Positions 33,628-42,891 of a stretch of 64,000 bases of DNA are shown in pieces (the first letter of the stretch is position 1; each line of letters begins with the position of its first letter). The stretch covers positions 62,001-126,000 of the forward strand of contig NZ_QKNX01000004.1 of the NCBI RefSeq assembly GCF_005239135.1. Reading direction: 5' to 3'. The notes beneath the pieces are model-generated. The model had not been told where the DNA came from. It made no database searches and saw only the letters and a list, made by a program, of their open reading frames with translations. The position numbers and the translations under genes were made by a program. Source of the DNA: Natronomonas salsuginis. Lineage in GTDB: Archaea > Halobacteriota > Halobacteria > Halobacteriales > Haloarculaceae.

Positions 33628-34803
33628 ATGAAACTCGCCATCGTCGGCGTCGGGCAGGCGGGCGGCAAGATCCTCGATCGGCTCCTCGAATACGACGCGA
33701 CCCGGAACACCGGGTTCGTCGGCCACGCAGTCGCCGTCAACTCCGCAACCACGGACCTCGACGGGCTTGCGCACGTCCCCGAGCGCGACCGGTTGCTCGT
33801 CGGGAGCGCGATCGTCAACGGCCACGGAACCGGCACCGATCCCGAGGTCGGCGAACGGTGCGTTCGCGAGGAACTCAGCGAGATCGAAAGCGCCGTCGGA
33901 CGAGCCACCACGAGCCACACCGACGCGTTTCTGGTCATCGCGGGACTCGGCGGCGGAACCGGCAGCGGCGGCGCGCCAATCGTCGCCGAACGTCTCGGCG
34001 AGATCTACGCGGAACCGGTCTACGGGCTCGGTATCCTCCCCTCCGAAGACGAGGGCGGCATCTACAGCCGAAACGCCGCCGATTCCCTGCAGCGTTTCGT
34101 CGCCGCCACGAACAACGTCTTGCTTTTCGACAACGGAGCCGCGAAGAGCGCCGGCGAGACGCTGTCGGGCGGCTACGCGGACATCAATCAAGAGATCGCC
34201 ACCCGGTTCGGCACCCTCTTTTCGGCCGGCGAGATCGACGCTCTCGGCGACGACGTGGCCGAGAGCGTCGTCGACTCCTCGGAGATCATCAACACCCTCG
34301 GCGAGCGTGGGCTCACGAGCATCGGGTACGCCTCCGAGCAGCTCCCCCAAGCGGAGCGCGGGGGTGGCGGCGGGCTGCTCAGCCGGTTTCTGGGCGGGGA
34401 CGACGAGCCGGAGTTCGCCTCGTCGGGCGACGCGACGAATCGGATCACCTCGCTCACGCGGCGGGCGACGCTCGGCCAGCTCACCCTGCCCTGCGAGCGA
34501 TCGAGCACGTCCAGAGCGCTCGTGATCGTCTCCGGACCGCCCGACGCGCTCAACCGCAAGGGGATCGACGCCGCCCGGCGGTGGCTCGAGGAGACGACCG
34601 AGTGTCGAGCGGTCCGCGCCGGCGACTATCCGCTCGCAGACGAGGACCGCGTGGCCGTGTTGGTCGTCCTCTCGGGCGTCACGGACGTCCCACGCATCGA
34701 GCGGCTCCAACAGCAGGCGGCCGACAGCGAGGCCGAAGCCGAGGCGCGCGAGGCGACCTCCGAAGAGAAGACGCGCGACCTCCTCGAGTACGACGAGGAG
34801 TGA
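33628..34803 (+). CDS. cetZ: CetZ tubulin-like cell-shape protein
   Basis: A 391-residue tubulin/FtsZ superfamily GTPase. The N-terminal MKLAIVGVGQAGGKILDRLL and the GTP-binding tubulin signature GGGTGSGGAP (residues 108-117) identify it; LFDNGAAKSAGETLSGGYAD and NQEIATRFGTLFSAGEID are typical of CetZ rather than FtsZ. CetZ proteins control cell shape and motility in Haloferax. The acidic C-terminal tail (SEAEAEAREATSEEKTRDLL) varies between paralogs. GGGGGGG lies 7 nt before the ATG and may act as Shine-Dalgarno. Which CetZ paralog it is cannot be told here. Confidence 0.93.
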   Translation: MKLAIVGVGQAGGKILDRLLEYDATRNTGFVGHAVAVNSATTDLDGLAHVPERDRLLVGSAIVNGHGTGTDPEVGERCVREELSEIESAVGRATTSHTDAFLVIAGLGGGTGSGGAPIVAERLGEIYAEPVYGLGILPSEDEGGIYSRNAADSLQRFVAATNNVLLFDNGAAKSAGETLSGGYADINQEIATRFGTLFSAGEIDALGDDVAESVVDSSEIINTLGERGLTSIGYASEQLPQAERGGGGGLLSRFLGGDDEPEFASSGDATNRITSLTRRATLGQLTLPCERSSTSRALVIVSGPPDALNRKGIDAARRWLEETTECRAVRAGDYPLADEDRVAVLVVLSGVTDVPRIERLQQQAADSEAEAEAREATSEEKTRDLLEYDEE

Positions 34804-35910
34804 TCACCGCCCGAACGTCGCGAGCACCGACCGCCGCCCCCGTTCGAGCGCGACGCCCGCGACGATGAGGATCGTCCCGGCGACGACGAGCGCGATCGAC
34901 CCCGACAGCGCATCGACGACGGTCGCCGCCACGAACGACAGCGTTTGGACCAGTGCGCCGACGGCGGCCACGTCGACGAACGCCCGCGAGCTCGTCCGGT
35001 AGCCGTAGTACCCGGTCGCGGCGACCGCGGCCAGCGCCGTCAGGTGAACGACAGCCAGAGCGGCCGCGTTCGGGATCGGCTCGGGTGCGAGCACCGCCGC
35101 CACCGTCCCGACCGCGACTGCGACCGTCGCCGCCGTCGCCCACGCCGCTTCGGCTCGTTCCGCTCGCCACCACGCAATCACGACGCCCGCAATCGCCCCG
35201 AGCGCGAGCGCCGCGAGCGTCGCCGACGCCTCGAGTTCGAACCACTCGAACCGGCCGTCGAGCCTCGTCAGCGCGATCGTCCCCGTGAGGACGAACGCCG
35301 CGCCGACGACCCGGTAGGTCCACCTGACGCGCGCTGTCCTCGCGACCGCGACACAGAACAGCGCCACGCCCAACAGCGCGGCCGGGACGGGCGGATCGCT
35401 GGGCGAGGCGAGATCGAGGACGACGGCCGCGAGCACGAGCAGGCCGAACCCGGTCCCGACGCGCGACCCGATCGCGTGGCCCGTCGGCAGCGCGATCGCC
35501 GTCCACGCGAACAGGATCCACACCGAGTCGATCGTCACCGCCGCGAGATCGGCGAGCAAGAACAGCGACGGTCCGGCCAACGCCGCTCCGAGGAGCGTCA
35601 ACGCCAGCCCGGCGCGCGGCACGGATCGCCGGTACGCGGTCGCGCCCGCGGCGTAGGCGAGCCCCGGTCCCGCGAGCAGGACGGCGATCTGTCCGGCCAT
35701 CGGGAGGTCGTCCCAGTTGGTCGCGAGAAACAGCGTCACGCCGACGAGGACGAGCGCCGACCCGACGACCGACAGCGCGAGCACCGTCCGTGACCGTCCC
35801 GCGTCGTCACCGTCGTCGTAGCGAGCGAGGATCGCCTCGGCCTGTTCTTCGGTGATGATACCGTCTCGAACCCACTCGTCGACTTCCGCTTGGAGGGCGT
35901 CGGGGTCCAT
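34804..35910 (-). CDS. DUF2157-like multi-helix membrane protein
   Basis: 368 residues. A cytoplasmic N-terminal segment (MDPDALQAEVDEWVRDGIIT then EEQAEAILARYDD) with the WVRDGIITEEQAEAIL helix is typical of DUF2157, followed by about 12 hydrophobic helices. No catalytic residues are visible and the family has no known function. The gene converges with CetZ with no spacing (stops adjacent). The + strand complement is also open over much of its length but is rejected as antisense. Confidence 0.85.
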   Translation of the reverse strand: MDPDALQAEVDEWVRDGIITEEQAEAILARYDDGDDAGRSRTVLALSVVGSALVLVGVTLFLATNWDDLPMAGQIAVLLAGPGLAYAAGATAYRRSVPRAGLALTLLGAALAGPSLFLLADLAAVTIDSVWILFAWTAIALPTGHAIGSRVGTGFGLLVLAAVVLDLASPSDPPVPAALLGVALFCVAVARTARVRWTYRVVGAAFVLTGTIALTRLDGRFEWFELEASATLAALALGAIAGVVIAWWRAERAEAAWATAATVAVAVGTVAAVLAPEPIPNAAALAVVHLTALAAVAATGYYGYRTSSRAFVDVAAVGALVQTLSFVAATVVDALSGSIALVVAGTILIVAGVALERGRRSVLATFGR

Positions 35911-35934
35911 ATGCCGCGGTTATCGGCCGTCCGA

Positions 35935-37299
35935 TTATAGCTTTGGTCCGTCCGAATCGCGCCGTCGGTTCCCGCCCTCTCGCTCGTATGCGCCGCGTTT
36001 CTCGAACTCCCCTCGCTGTTTCAAGACTGCCGGCGTCCGACAGACGCCCGGTTCGCCGACGGCTTGCGGCGGCACGCAGTTGTTGCAGCTCTCACAGACG
36101 GCCGTCGCGTCGGACTCGGCGAGCAGTCTCGCTGCCAGTCGCGGTTCGGCGTAAAACGGCCTCGCCATGCCGACCATCGAGCAGGCGTCCCCGAGCAGCC
36201 GATCCGCTTCGGATCGGCCCCTGATCCCCCCGACGCAGAGGACCGGCACGTCGACGACTGCGCGAACCCGCCGGCAGAGATCGGCGTTCCAGGCGGCCTC
36301 GAAGGGGGTCGTCGCGGCGTCGATCCGCGCGGCGAGTTCGACGAGCCGGCGACGCCACGGTCCGCCGAACGCGGCCTCGAACCCCCGCGAAACCCGATCG
36401 TCGAACCCCCGCGAGCCGAACTCACCGCGGATGATCGCGTGATCCCAAAACGGCGACGATCCCACAGGAACGACGGCGTCGTAGCCGATCTCGGCGAGGC
36501 GTCGGCAGGCCTCGATCGCCTCCTCGGCGTCGATCGACTCGCGGACGAACCACGGCGTCTCGGTTTCGGCGGGGACCTTGGTGACGAGCGGAACGTCCGT
36601 CCGCGCGCGGATCTCCTCGTGGACGACCTCGAAGAATCGAAGCCGATCGTCGAGCGCCCCGCCGAACTCGTCGTCCCGACGGTTGTAAAACGGCGAGAGG
36701 AACTGCTGGAAGATTCCCATCGTCGCTCCGGCGAGGTGGACGCCGTGGTAGCCGGCGGCCGCGGCGCGGTCGGCGGCTCGCCCGAAGTCGGCCGCGAGTT
36801 CGTACACCTCGTCGGTCGACAGCGGGTCGGCGTCGATCGAGAGGATGCCGAGCCGGTCGGCGAGCCTGAGTGGGAGCGGCGGTTTCGAGACGACGCGCTG
36901 TCTGAGTCCGGGATTGCGCCGGCGGTAGCCCGCGTGCCAGACCTCCATCGACCGGAGCCCGCCGTGGGCGAGCTGGGCGAAGATCCGGCTTCCGTGCGCG
37001 TCGATCCGGTCCGTGAGCCGGGACATGCTGGCGACCCGATCGGGATCCTCGAAGCCGGTCATGCCCGGAGCTGCTCGGCCCTCCCGCCCACGGATCGGCG
37101 TCGCGCCCTGCATGAGCAGGCCGACGCCGGCTTCCGCACACGGTTCAAGTTCGTCGAGCAAGCGATCGACGGGATCGTCGTCGCCCGCGTGTTCCAACAG
37201 CGGCGCGCGGTAGAGCCGATTGGGAAGTTCGAGCCCGCCGATCGAAACCGGGATCTCGAGGGTCACGTCGTAGTCCGTCGAGCCGTCGAACGCGGCCAT
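35935..37299 (-). CDS. NADH:flavin oxidoreductase (old yellow enzyme family)
   Basis: A 454-residue FMN-dependent TIM-barrel enzyme. VSIGGLELPNRLYRAPLLEH starts the barrel, FAQLAHGG and GYHGVHLAGATMGIFQQFLS then PFYNRRDDEFGG are conserved OYE active-site and FMN segments, and CVGGIRGRSEADRLLGD with CSMVGMARPF the phosphate-binding end. CESCNNCVPP then CRTP near the C-terminus has the cysteine spacing of 2,4-dienoyl-CoA reductase-like members that bind a 4Fe-4S cluster, although the flavoprotein extension is absent. It probably reduces an activated alkene. It overlaps nothing and lies just downstream of the small membrane gene. Confidence 0.88.
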   Translation of the reverse strand: MAAFDGSTDYDVTLEIPVSIGGLELPNRLYRAPLLEHAGDDDPVDRLLDELEPCAEAGVGLLMQGATPIRGREGRAAPGMTGFEDPDRVASMSRLTDRIDAHGSRIFAQLAHGGLRSMEVWHAGYRRRNPGLRQRVVSKPPLPLRLADRLGILSIDADPLSTDEVYELAADFGRAADRAAAAGYHGVHLAGATMGIFQQFLSPFYNRRDDEFGGALDDRLRFFEVVHEEIRARTDVPLVTKVPAETETPWFVRESIDAEEAIEACRRLAEIGYDAVVPVGSSPFWDHAIIRGEFGSRGFDDRVSRGFEAAFGGPWRRRLVELAARIDAATTPFEAAWNADLCRRVRAVVDVPVLCVGGIRGRSEADRLLGDACSMVGMARPFYAEPRLAARLLAESDATAVCESCNNCVPPQAVGEPGVCRTPAVLKQRGEFEKRGAYEREGGNRRRDSDGPKL

Positions 37300-37300
37300 C

Positions 37301-37738
37301 TCAGTCGGTCGCCGTCCGAACGCGGACGCCGGTCAGAACGACGACGCAGACGACCGCTGTCGTGACGTGCATCGCGCCGAGAATCCCGCCAGCGGCGAGG
37401 TTCCCGCCGGGCTGGTTCGGAATGACGGTGACGTCGGGAATCAACGACAGCACGAGGACGACGGCGGCGACGATGGTGAACATCCGGTCTGGATTCGACG
37501 AGACCCGTGCGAGAACGCCGTAAACGAGCGTTGCGCCGACGACCCCGACGGTCGTCAAGAACGTCACCGAACCGTACTGCAACGCGTTCAACTCCGGCGC
37601 GACGGCGGCCGAGATCGCGCCGAAGGTGATGAGCCAGTTGATCACGAGAGAGAGGGCGAGCGCCGCGACCCCCCGGCGGAGGAGGACGACTCCCGAAGCC
37701 CCCCCGGTGGCGCGGCCGCGCTCGGTCGCTGTCGACAT
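37301..37738 (-). CDS. Four-helix membrane protein (DUF6069-like)
   Basis: 145 residues with four helices: LLRRGVAALALSLVINWLIT, VTFLTTVGVVGATLVYGVLA, MFTIVAAVVLVLSLIPDVTV and AAGGILGAMHVTTAVVCVVV. PDVTVIPNQPGGNLAAG between helices 3 and 4, and HVTTAVV, resemble the DUF6069 family of unknown function. It starts immediately upstream of the OYE-family gene and the two are separated by a single base, so they are co-transcribed. Confidence 0.8.
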   Translation of the reverse strand: MSTATERGRATGGASGVVLLRRGVAALALSLVINWLITFGAISAAVAPELNALQYGSVTFLTTVGVVGATLVYGVLARVSSNPDRMFTIVAAVVLVLSLIPDVTVIPNQPGGNLAAGGILGAMHVTTAVVCVVVLTGVRVRTATD

Positions 37739-37840
37739 ACTCGTATATCGGCGTACCTCCTGAAATACGTTTTGTCAAATACTGTCACAGTTGGGGGCTG
37801 AAACGTGTTGGCTACCTCGGACGGGCGTCGATCGCCTCCG

Positions 37841-38380
37841 TCACCACGGCTCGTCTTTCAGGCCGAACGCGTACGCGATCGCGTTCGTCGAGACGTGCAA
37901 AAGCGGCGTTAACACCACCACCGCGACGAGCACGGGGAGCGTGAACGTGTCGAGAAACCACTCGGTCGCGACGATCGCCGTCAGCAGGAGTGACACGACG
38001 ACGAAATCGAGTTGATCCACGCCTGGAAACGCCGCGCCGCGCTGTCGCCCGGTACGACGTTTCAGAAACGAGGCGAGGATGTCGCCCACCATCGCTCCGA
38101 ACGCCAACGAGAGCGCGGCGAGGAGCGGAAACGGATCGGCGAACACGACGTCGCTCACGAACGGATGCAGTCGATTGAGCGCGAGCGCGACGGCGACGCC
38201 GGCCGCGGTCCCGAACGCCGTCCCGCGCCAGGTCTTCCCGTCGCCAAGGAGCCGTGCTCCGTCGCCGAGTGTCCGCCCCCCGTCGATCGGTCGGCCGCCG
38301 CCGGCGAGCACGGCGACGTTGTTCGGGATATAGGCCGGTAGCATGGCCCATATCGCCACCACGACCGTCTCGAATATCAT
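37841..38380 (-). CDS. carS: CDP-archaeol synthase
   Basis: A 179-residue membrane enzyme with about five helices. [20 protein letters not shown] and the conserved [10 protein letters not shown]...[20 protein letters not shown] then [10 protein letters not shown] are typical CarS motifs (CTP transfer to 2,3-di-O-geranylgeranylglyceryl phosphate). It makes CDP-archaeol, the last common precursor of archaeal phospholipids, at the cytoplasmic membrane. It stands alone on the minus strand, 64 bp downstream of the DUF502 gene. Confidence 0.95.
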   Translation of the reverse strand: MIFETVVVAIWAMLPAYIPNNVAVLAGGGRPIDGGRTLGDGARLLGDGKTWRGTAFGTAAGVAVALALNRLHPFVSDVVFADPFPLLAALSLAFGAMVGDILASFLKRRTGRQRGAAFPGVDQLDFVVVSLLLTAIVATEWFLDTFTLPVLVAVVVLTPLLHVSTNAIAYAFGLKDEPW

Positions 38381-38444
38381 ACCGCGTGTGCGATCGGCCG
38401 TCGTATAAAAAGCGTGGTTCGCCGGACGCGCGTTCCGTCGACGA

Positions 38445-39086
38445 TCAGCCCTCGTCGGCCGTCGAGCGCTCCGACATCGTCGACAGCGACGCCTCCGTGA
38501 CGTCGATGTCGACCCCTCGATCCCTGTTCTCTCCGAAGCCGGCGCTCAGAATGCGGGTCAGCGAATCTTCGACGGACTCGTCGATCTCGGTGTAGCGATC
38601 CGATTCGACCTCGACGACGAACCCGGTCGTGATGTTCGGTGCGGTCGGCAAAAAGAGCACCTCGCGCCCGTCTTGGGTCGTCTTCCCGGTCTTGAACGCG
38701 GTCATCCGAAGTCCGTTCCACGTTTCGAGTTTGACCGGCGTTTGGAGCTCTTCGGGACCGCTGACGGCTGTTTCGACCGCCATCTTCGAAGCGTTGTAGA
38801 CCACTCGGAGTCCGGGGAGATAATTCATCAATCCGTCGAGCGTCGCTTCGAGAATATCGCCGACGGTCGTTCGCATCAGATAGCCGACGGCGAGGATGAG
38901 GAGTCCGAACAGCACGAGCGTGATGAGCACCCGAACGACGACCGGGAGGTCGCCGAGCGTCGTCTCGAGGAACGGGAGATTGGCGATTGCCTGATAGATG
39001 AAGGCGACGACGTACGCCGTGATAAGGAGGGGGACGAGGACGATGAGCCCGCTTGCGATGTCTCGCTTCCAGGAGGACGGCAGCAT
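38445..39086 (-). CDS. DUF502 family membrane protein
   Basis: 213 residues. [20 protein letters not shown] is the usual DUF502 opening, followed by a second helix and the conserved [20 protein letters not shown] then [20 protein letters not shown] and [11 protein letters not shown]. The family is widespread, with two membrane helices and a large soluble domain, and has no firmly assigned role; plant and bacterial members have been linked to envelope biology. It is divergent from the UbiA prenyltransferase. Confidence 0.9.
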   Translation of the reverse strand: MLPSSWKRDIASGLIVLVPLLITAYVVAFIYQAIANLPFLETTLGDLPVVVRVLITLVLFGLLILAVGYLMRTTVGDILEATLDGLMNYLPGLRVVYNASKMAVETAVSGPEELQTPVKLETWNGLRMTAFKTGKTTQDGREVLFLPTAPNITTGFVVEVESDRYTEIDESVEDSLTRILSAGFGENRDRGVDIDVTEASLSTMSERSTADEG

Positions 39087-39222
39087 TCATCCGTACGTCG
39101 GGCCGGCGTGTAATCAGCGCTTCGACTCCCTCAGCCGCCCTGGTATCGGGATCGCGTCGTGCGCTCGCCCCGACGCAAAGAGTCAACCGACTCGCCCACG
39201 TACTTACTGCATCCGCCTTCGG

Positions 39223-40083
39223 ATGCGAGGCTCAATCGTCGACCAAACGCCGGTAAAAGCGCCGCTCGGAGCCGCGCTCGCGTTTCTCGTCCACAGCAAT
39301 CTGTTCATCTCGGCCGCGGCGACGGGCGTCGCCCTCTCGACGACGTTGCTCGTGGAGTTGCCCCCGGATCCGATCGCGCTCTTTATCGTCTTCGCCGCGA
39401 CGCTGTTCGTCTACAGTCTCAACCGGATCACGGACCTCGACGAGGACCGGACGAACGTCCCGAACCGCGCCGACTTCACGGAGCGATACGGACGGCCCCT
39501 GTTCGTCGCTGGCGTGACGCTGTATCTCGCCGCTATCGGCGGCGCGCTCGTCCTCGGCCTCCCCGGAGCGCCGTTTCTCGTCCTGCCGGCCGTCGCCGCG
39601 GCGCTGTACTCGCTGTTTCGCGTGAAACGGCTCCTCCTCGTGAAGAACCTCATCGTCGGAATCTCGTGGGGGATCATCCCGCTCGGCGTCGCCGTCTACT
39701 ACGGAATCGGCCTCACGACGCAAATCGCTGTCCTCTCGGCGTTTTTCACCGTCATGTTGACGGTGGCTGCGGCCGTCTTCGACATCAAGGACATCGAGGG
39801 CGACCGCGCGGAGGACATTCGGACGGTTCCCATCGCCTTCGGGCCTCGAAAGACGCGGCTCGGTGCCCTCGTCGTGACCGCTCTCGTCGCCGTCTGTGTC
39901 GGCGTCCTCGTTGCGGTCGGCGTCGTTCCCCGACGGTTCCTCGTTCTCCTCGCCTTCCTTGCGTACGTCGCGGCCTACGTTCCCTTCGCGACGCAGGACC
40001 GTGGCTCGCTGTTTTACGGGTTCGTCATCGACGGCGAACACGTGTTCCTCGCCGCGCTGGTGATCGCGATGCAGTTGGTGTGA
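39223..40083 (+). CDS. UbiA family prenyltransferase
   Basis: A 286-residue membrane protein with about eight helices. The first aspartate-rich motif is NRITDLDEDRTNVPNR (N-x-x-x-D-x-x-x-D type) and the second FDIKDIEGDRAEDIRT, the Mg-pyrophosphate binding sites of the UbiA superfamily. These enzymes attach polyprenyl chains to aromatic acceptors, as in menaquinone or lipid biosynthesis. Haloarchaea have several UbiA paralogs (MenA, geranylgeranylglyceryl phosphate transferase, carotenoid enzymes); this one cannot be assigned with confidence. The ATG at 39223 starts at the first helix; longer frames are rejected. Confidence 0.85.
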   Translation: MRGSIVDQTPVKAPLGAALAFLVHSNLFISAAATGVALSTTLLVELPPDPIALFIVFAATLFVYSLNRITDLDEDRTNVPNRADFTERYGRPLFVAGVTLYLAAIGGALVLGLPGAPFLVLPAVAAALYSLFRVKRLLLVKNLIVGISWGIIPLGVAVYYGIGLTTQIAVLSAFFTVMLTVAAAVFDIKDIEGDRAEDIRTVPIAFGPRKTRLGALVVTALVAVCVGVLVAVGVVPRRFLVLLAFLAYVAAYVPFATQDRGSLFYGFVIDGEHVFLAALVIAMQLV

Positions 40084-40106
40084 ACCGCCTCGGCCGTCGC
40101 GAACGT

Positions 40107-40352
40107 CTACAGGTCGGCCCCGAGTCGAACTTCATCGTCGGTTATCGTGTCGATACGACCTCTCTCGAGGACGTAGTCGTCCTCGTCGGCGTCTCCCCAG
40201 CCGAGCTTGGATCTGATCTTGTCCGCGATCCCCGGGTCCGGATCGACGTACGCCTTCCCGGCTTTAAGCTCGGTCACCATGCCGATCTCGTCACCGTCCG
40301 CGTTGACCACTCGTTTCCCCTCGTCGTCTTCGGTTACGTTGGTTCGCGCCAT
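40107..40352 (-). CDS. PRC-barrel domain protein
   Basis: 81 residues (MARTNVTEDDEGKRVVNADG, DEIGMVTELKAGKAYVDPDP). GKRVVNADGDEIGMVTELKAGKA is a PRC-barrel signature, as in small archaeal proteins thought to act with RNA or cell division factors. The remainder contains DKIRSKLGWGDADEDDYVLE. The gene converges with the UbiA gene. A TATA-like CTTCCTAAAGCC lies about 25-30 nt before the ATG. Longer in-frame starts are in the promoter region. Confidence 0.88.
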   Translation of the reverse strand: MARTNVTEDDEGKRVVNADGDEIGMVTELKAGKAYVDPDPGIADKIRSKLGWGDADEDDYVLERGRIDTITDDEVRLGADL

Positions 40353-40714
40353 CGCGGATCGGGTTAAACGGGTTGAGGGCTTTAGGAAGTGCAAGGCGAA
40401 AACCCACCCGTTTACTACGTGCTCGACGGCCTGGACGAATCCGCCTCGGCGATGAAACCCTGACGGTCGAGACGGGGACGACGCTTCGCGCCCCGCCGGA
40501 GACGCCCCGCCGACCAGTCGGGTTCCTCGGGTCCGTCTGTTAACTAGCTGGTTCCTAACCGACGCGTAATCGGTCGTCATCGGTGTCCGTACTCCGCCGA
40601 GACACGCTATCTCATACCGTCCCCCCCGTTCGGAGCGGAGCCGTGACTGCCCACCTGTTCCCACTAGTTACAAGTTTCATTACTATTAACAAATAGGCCC
40701 CACCCTAATCTACG
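40353..40714. other. Intergenic region, no gene seen
   Basis: 362 bp separating two divergent small genes. It contains TATA-like elements near each end: about 40375 for the PRC-barrel gene, and TACTATTAAC about 30 nt before 40715. I looked for a tRNA or C/D-box RNA and found none; a GATGA and a CTGA occur close together near 40450 but are too close to be a guide RNA. Confidence 0.5.
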
Positions 40715-40894
40715 ATGATTCCGACGGGTGAACCGAGCGAACGGGGACAGCTGATCCGGGCGACGATCGTCGAGTACGACGACAAAGTGGACGAGTGTAC
40801 GCTCCATCCGGTCGCCCCCGACGACGACAAACGGATCACCGAGTGGATCACGGCCCAACAGGGGTCGTACAGCTCCCTCGACGCGTGGCGGTGA
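40715..40894 (+). CDS. Small conserved haloarchaeal protein (59 aa, DUF7511-like)
   Basis: The 59 residues begin MIPTGEPSERGQLIRATIVE and continue YDDKVDECTLHPVAPDDDKR and ITEWITAQQGSYSSLDAWR. The core IVEYDD..DECTL.P......ITEWITA..GSY.SL matches what I remember of a small family found next to or within haloarchaeal genomes (DUF7511). It is preceded by an AT-rich TATA-like element that predicts a leaderless mRNA. Function unknown; the protein is soluble. Confidence 0.7.
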   Translation: MIPTGEPSERGQLIRATIVEYDDKVDECTLHPVAPDDDKRITEWITAQQGSYSSLDAWR

Positions 40895-41054
40895 GCGCGA
40901 CTCGTCGGTCCGTCTCGGTACCGGCGGGCATGTCGAGCCAGTATCGATAGAGCCCGCGCCGAACCGCCCGTCGCGTCGCTGCCCCTCGACGCGTACGTCG
41001 GCGAGTTTTCGGGTGGAGCCAACATCTAATACCCCCTCGCCCGTTCCGAACGGT

Positions 41055-41786
41055 ATGGAAACGTCCGAGCGGCCGACCTTCGAGACCGAGGCCGGCGAGG
41101 AGATCTACCGGTACGTCGAGCGCCACGGCACGGCGGCCCGCCATCGAGTTCGCGAGGTGACGTCGCTGGACCCGGACGAGTTTCAGGACGCGCTCTCGGA
41201 GCTAAAAGAACGCGGCTACCTCGAAGACGACGGCGGGACGCTCCAGATCGCCCTCGATGTCGGCTCGGTCGAGGCGTACTCGACGGACGATCTCGAGTAC
41301 GTCATCCGACCGGCGGGGCAGTCCGACTTCGACGGGCTCATCGACACGATCCGTGACGTGACGGCGGAGGACACCTACATCGTCGCCGAGTCGATCGCCG
41401 AACAGCTGCTGTACGAGGACGCCGTCAACCGCCACAACGCCGCCGAATCGCGCGTCTTCTTCGTCGCGACCGTCGACGGCGAGGTCGTCGGCTGGGTCCA
41501 CCTCGATCTGCCGCAGCTCGACAAACTCCAGAGCACGGCGCAGTTGACCGTCGGCGTCCGCCGCGACTACCAGCGACGCGGCATCGGCGGCAAGCTCGTC
41601 GATCGCGCGCTGGGGTGGGCCGAAGCGAACGGCTATCGGAAGGTGTACAACAGCGTTCCGATCACCAACGACGAGGCGATCGCCTTCCTCGAATCCCGCG
41701 GCTGGGAGACCGAGGGCGTCCGAAAGGAGCACTACACGATCGGCGACGAGTTCGTCGACGAAGTGATGCTCGCGTACGCTTTCTGA
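41055..41786 (+). CDS. HTH-GNAT N-acetyltransferase
   Basis: 243 residues with two parts. Residues ~10-75 ([40 protein letters not shown]) look like a winged helix. The rest is a GNAT domain with [35 protein letters not shown] (acetyl-CoA loop QRRGIGGKL), and [20 protein letters not shown]. The fusion could be a regulator or an acetyltransferase with a DNA-binding or dimerising N-terminus. The ATG at 41055 is used instead of an upstream ATG at 41013, whose residues are Pro/Ser-rich. It precedes hisB on the same strand, 67 nt away. Confidence 0.85.
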   Translation: METSERPTFETEAGEEIYRYVERHGTAARHRVREVTSLDPDEFQDALSELKERGYLEDDGGTLQIALDVGSVEAYSTDDLEYVIRPAGQSDFDGLIDTIRDVTAEDTYIVAESIAEQLLYEDAVNRHNAAESRVFFVATVDGEVVGWVHLDLPQLDKLQSTAQLTVGVRRDYQRRGIGGKLVDRALGWAEANGYRKVYNSVPITNDEAIAFLESRGWETEGVRKEHYTIGDEFVDEVMLAYAF

Positions 41787-41853
41787 GCGTCGGCCCGGAT
41801 CTCGCCGCCGCCGGAGGCCAATGACTGATGTACGTGCGCGAAAAGAGAGTGGT

Positions 41854-42441
41854 ATGACCGACCGAACGGCGGCCCGGACCCGCAACACGGCCGAGACCGA
41901 GATCGAGGTGACGATCGACCTCGACGGCGATGGCGACAGCACGGTCGACACCGGCGTCGGCTTCTTCGACCACATGCTCGAGGCGTTCGCGAAGCACGGC
42001 CTCTTCGACCTCACCGTCCGTTGTGACGGCGATCTCGACATCGACGATCACCACACCGTTGAGGACGTCGCCATCACGCTCGGGGCGGCGATCGCTGAGG
42101 CCACCGGCGACAAACGCGGCATCGTCAGGTACGCCGACCGTCGGGTGCCGCTCGACGAGGCCGTCGCGAGCGTCGTCCTCGACCTCTCGGGTCGCCCCCG
42201 GTTTTACTTCGATGGCGAGTTCTCCCAGCCGACCGTCGGCGCGTTCACGAGCGACATGGCGCGGCACTTCGCCGAATCGCTGGCGCTCAACGCCGGGATG
42301 ACGCTGCACGTCGAGGTGACCGGCGAGAACGCCCACCACGAGATCGAGGCGCTGTTCAAATCGCTGGCGCGATCGCTGGACGACGCGACTCGGATCGACG
42401 AGCGCCGGGGCGACACGCCGAGTACGAAGGGGACGCTTTGA
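41854..42441 (+). CDS. hisB: Imidazoleglycerol-phosphate dehydratase
   Basis: 195 residues. [53 protein letters not shown] and [16 protein letters not shown] are the metal-binding and substrate motifs of HisB dehydratase (Mn2+ cluster histidines). It converts imidazole glycerol phosphate to imidazole acetol phosphate in histidine synthesis. The ATG at 41854 ([11 protein letters not shown]) follows the typical R-T-x-E-T-x-I-x-V pattern; an ATG at 41821 would add an odd lead. No other his gene is nearby, as usual in haloarchaea. Confidence 0.96.
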   Translation: MTDRTAARTRNTAETEIEVTIDLDGDGDSTVDTGVGFFDHMLEAFAKHGLFDLTVRCDGDLDIDDHHTVEDVAITLGAAIAEATGDKRGIVRYADRRVPLDEAVASVVLDLSGRPRFYFDGEFSQPTVGAFTSDMARHFAESLALNAGMTLHVEVTGENAHHEIEALFKSLARSLDDATRIDERRGDTPSTKGTL

Positions 42442-42459
42442 TCGAGCCCCAACGAGCGC

Positions 42460-42681
42460 TCATCGAACCTGTTCTCTGTCGTCGATCTCGCGGTAGACCA
42501 CCATCGCGATAAAGTACACCGCGATGAAGCCGACGAAGCCGGCGCTGAGCGTGAGCACCGTTCCCGTGGTGAGCTCGATCGCCGTGCGGCTGACGACGAA
42601 GGCGATCGCCGCGACGAAGACGGCGAGTGCGAAGAGACCGGAAACGACGTACACTCCCGTATCGGTTTCCGGCAGTACCAT
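42460..42681 (-). CDS. Small two-helix membrane protein
   Basis: 73 residues (MVLPETDTGVYVVSGLFALA, VFVAAIAFVVSRTAIELTTG, TVLTLSAGFVGFIAVYFIAM). Two hydrophobic segments and a charged C-terminus (YREIDDREQVR). No motif is recognised. It is convergent with hisB. Confidence 0.65.
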   Translation of the reverse strand: MVLPETDTGVYVVSGLFALAVFVAAIAFVVSRTAIELTTGTVLTLSAGFVGFIAVYFIAMVVYREIDDREQVR

Positions 42682-42742
42682 ATCGGCTCATCGACCGCCT
42701 CTGTAAAAATACTGTCGTGCCGGCGGCGGCCCCTCGTGGCGA

Positions 42743-42891
42743 CTACGACGAGGGCGATCGAACCGTGAGGAGTATGACCACGACCATGACGAGCGAGAGC
42801 GCGAGGTAGCCCTCGTCGAAGCGGCCGGCATCGGCGACGACGCCGAATACGACCGGTCCGGCCGAGCCGAGCGTCGCCGAGCGCACATTAG
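42743..42891 (-). pseudogene. C-terminal remnant of an MFS transporter
   Basis: Between the small membrane gene and the peroxiredoxin gene one minus-strand frame reads NVRSATLGSAGPVVFGVVAD then AGRFDEGYLALSLVMVVVIL and LTVRSPSS with a stop at 42743. RSATLGSAGPVVFGVVAD..GF...YLALS.VM is typical of the last two helices of major facilitator transporters in haloarchaea. There is no start and no earlier helices. The sequence runs straight into the peroxiredoxin stop region, so a deletion removed most of the gene. Confidence 0.6.

Noticed and set aside
32851-34710. A 619-codon minus-strand frame covering cetZ
   Set aside because: Only its last 77 codons look like a real membrane protein with its own ATG; the rest is antisense to CetZ.
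40430-40470. GATGA and CTGA boxes suggesting a C/D-box RNA
   Set aside because: The boxes are separated by only a few bases, leaving no room for a guide sequence, and no C'/D' pair is present.
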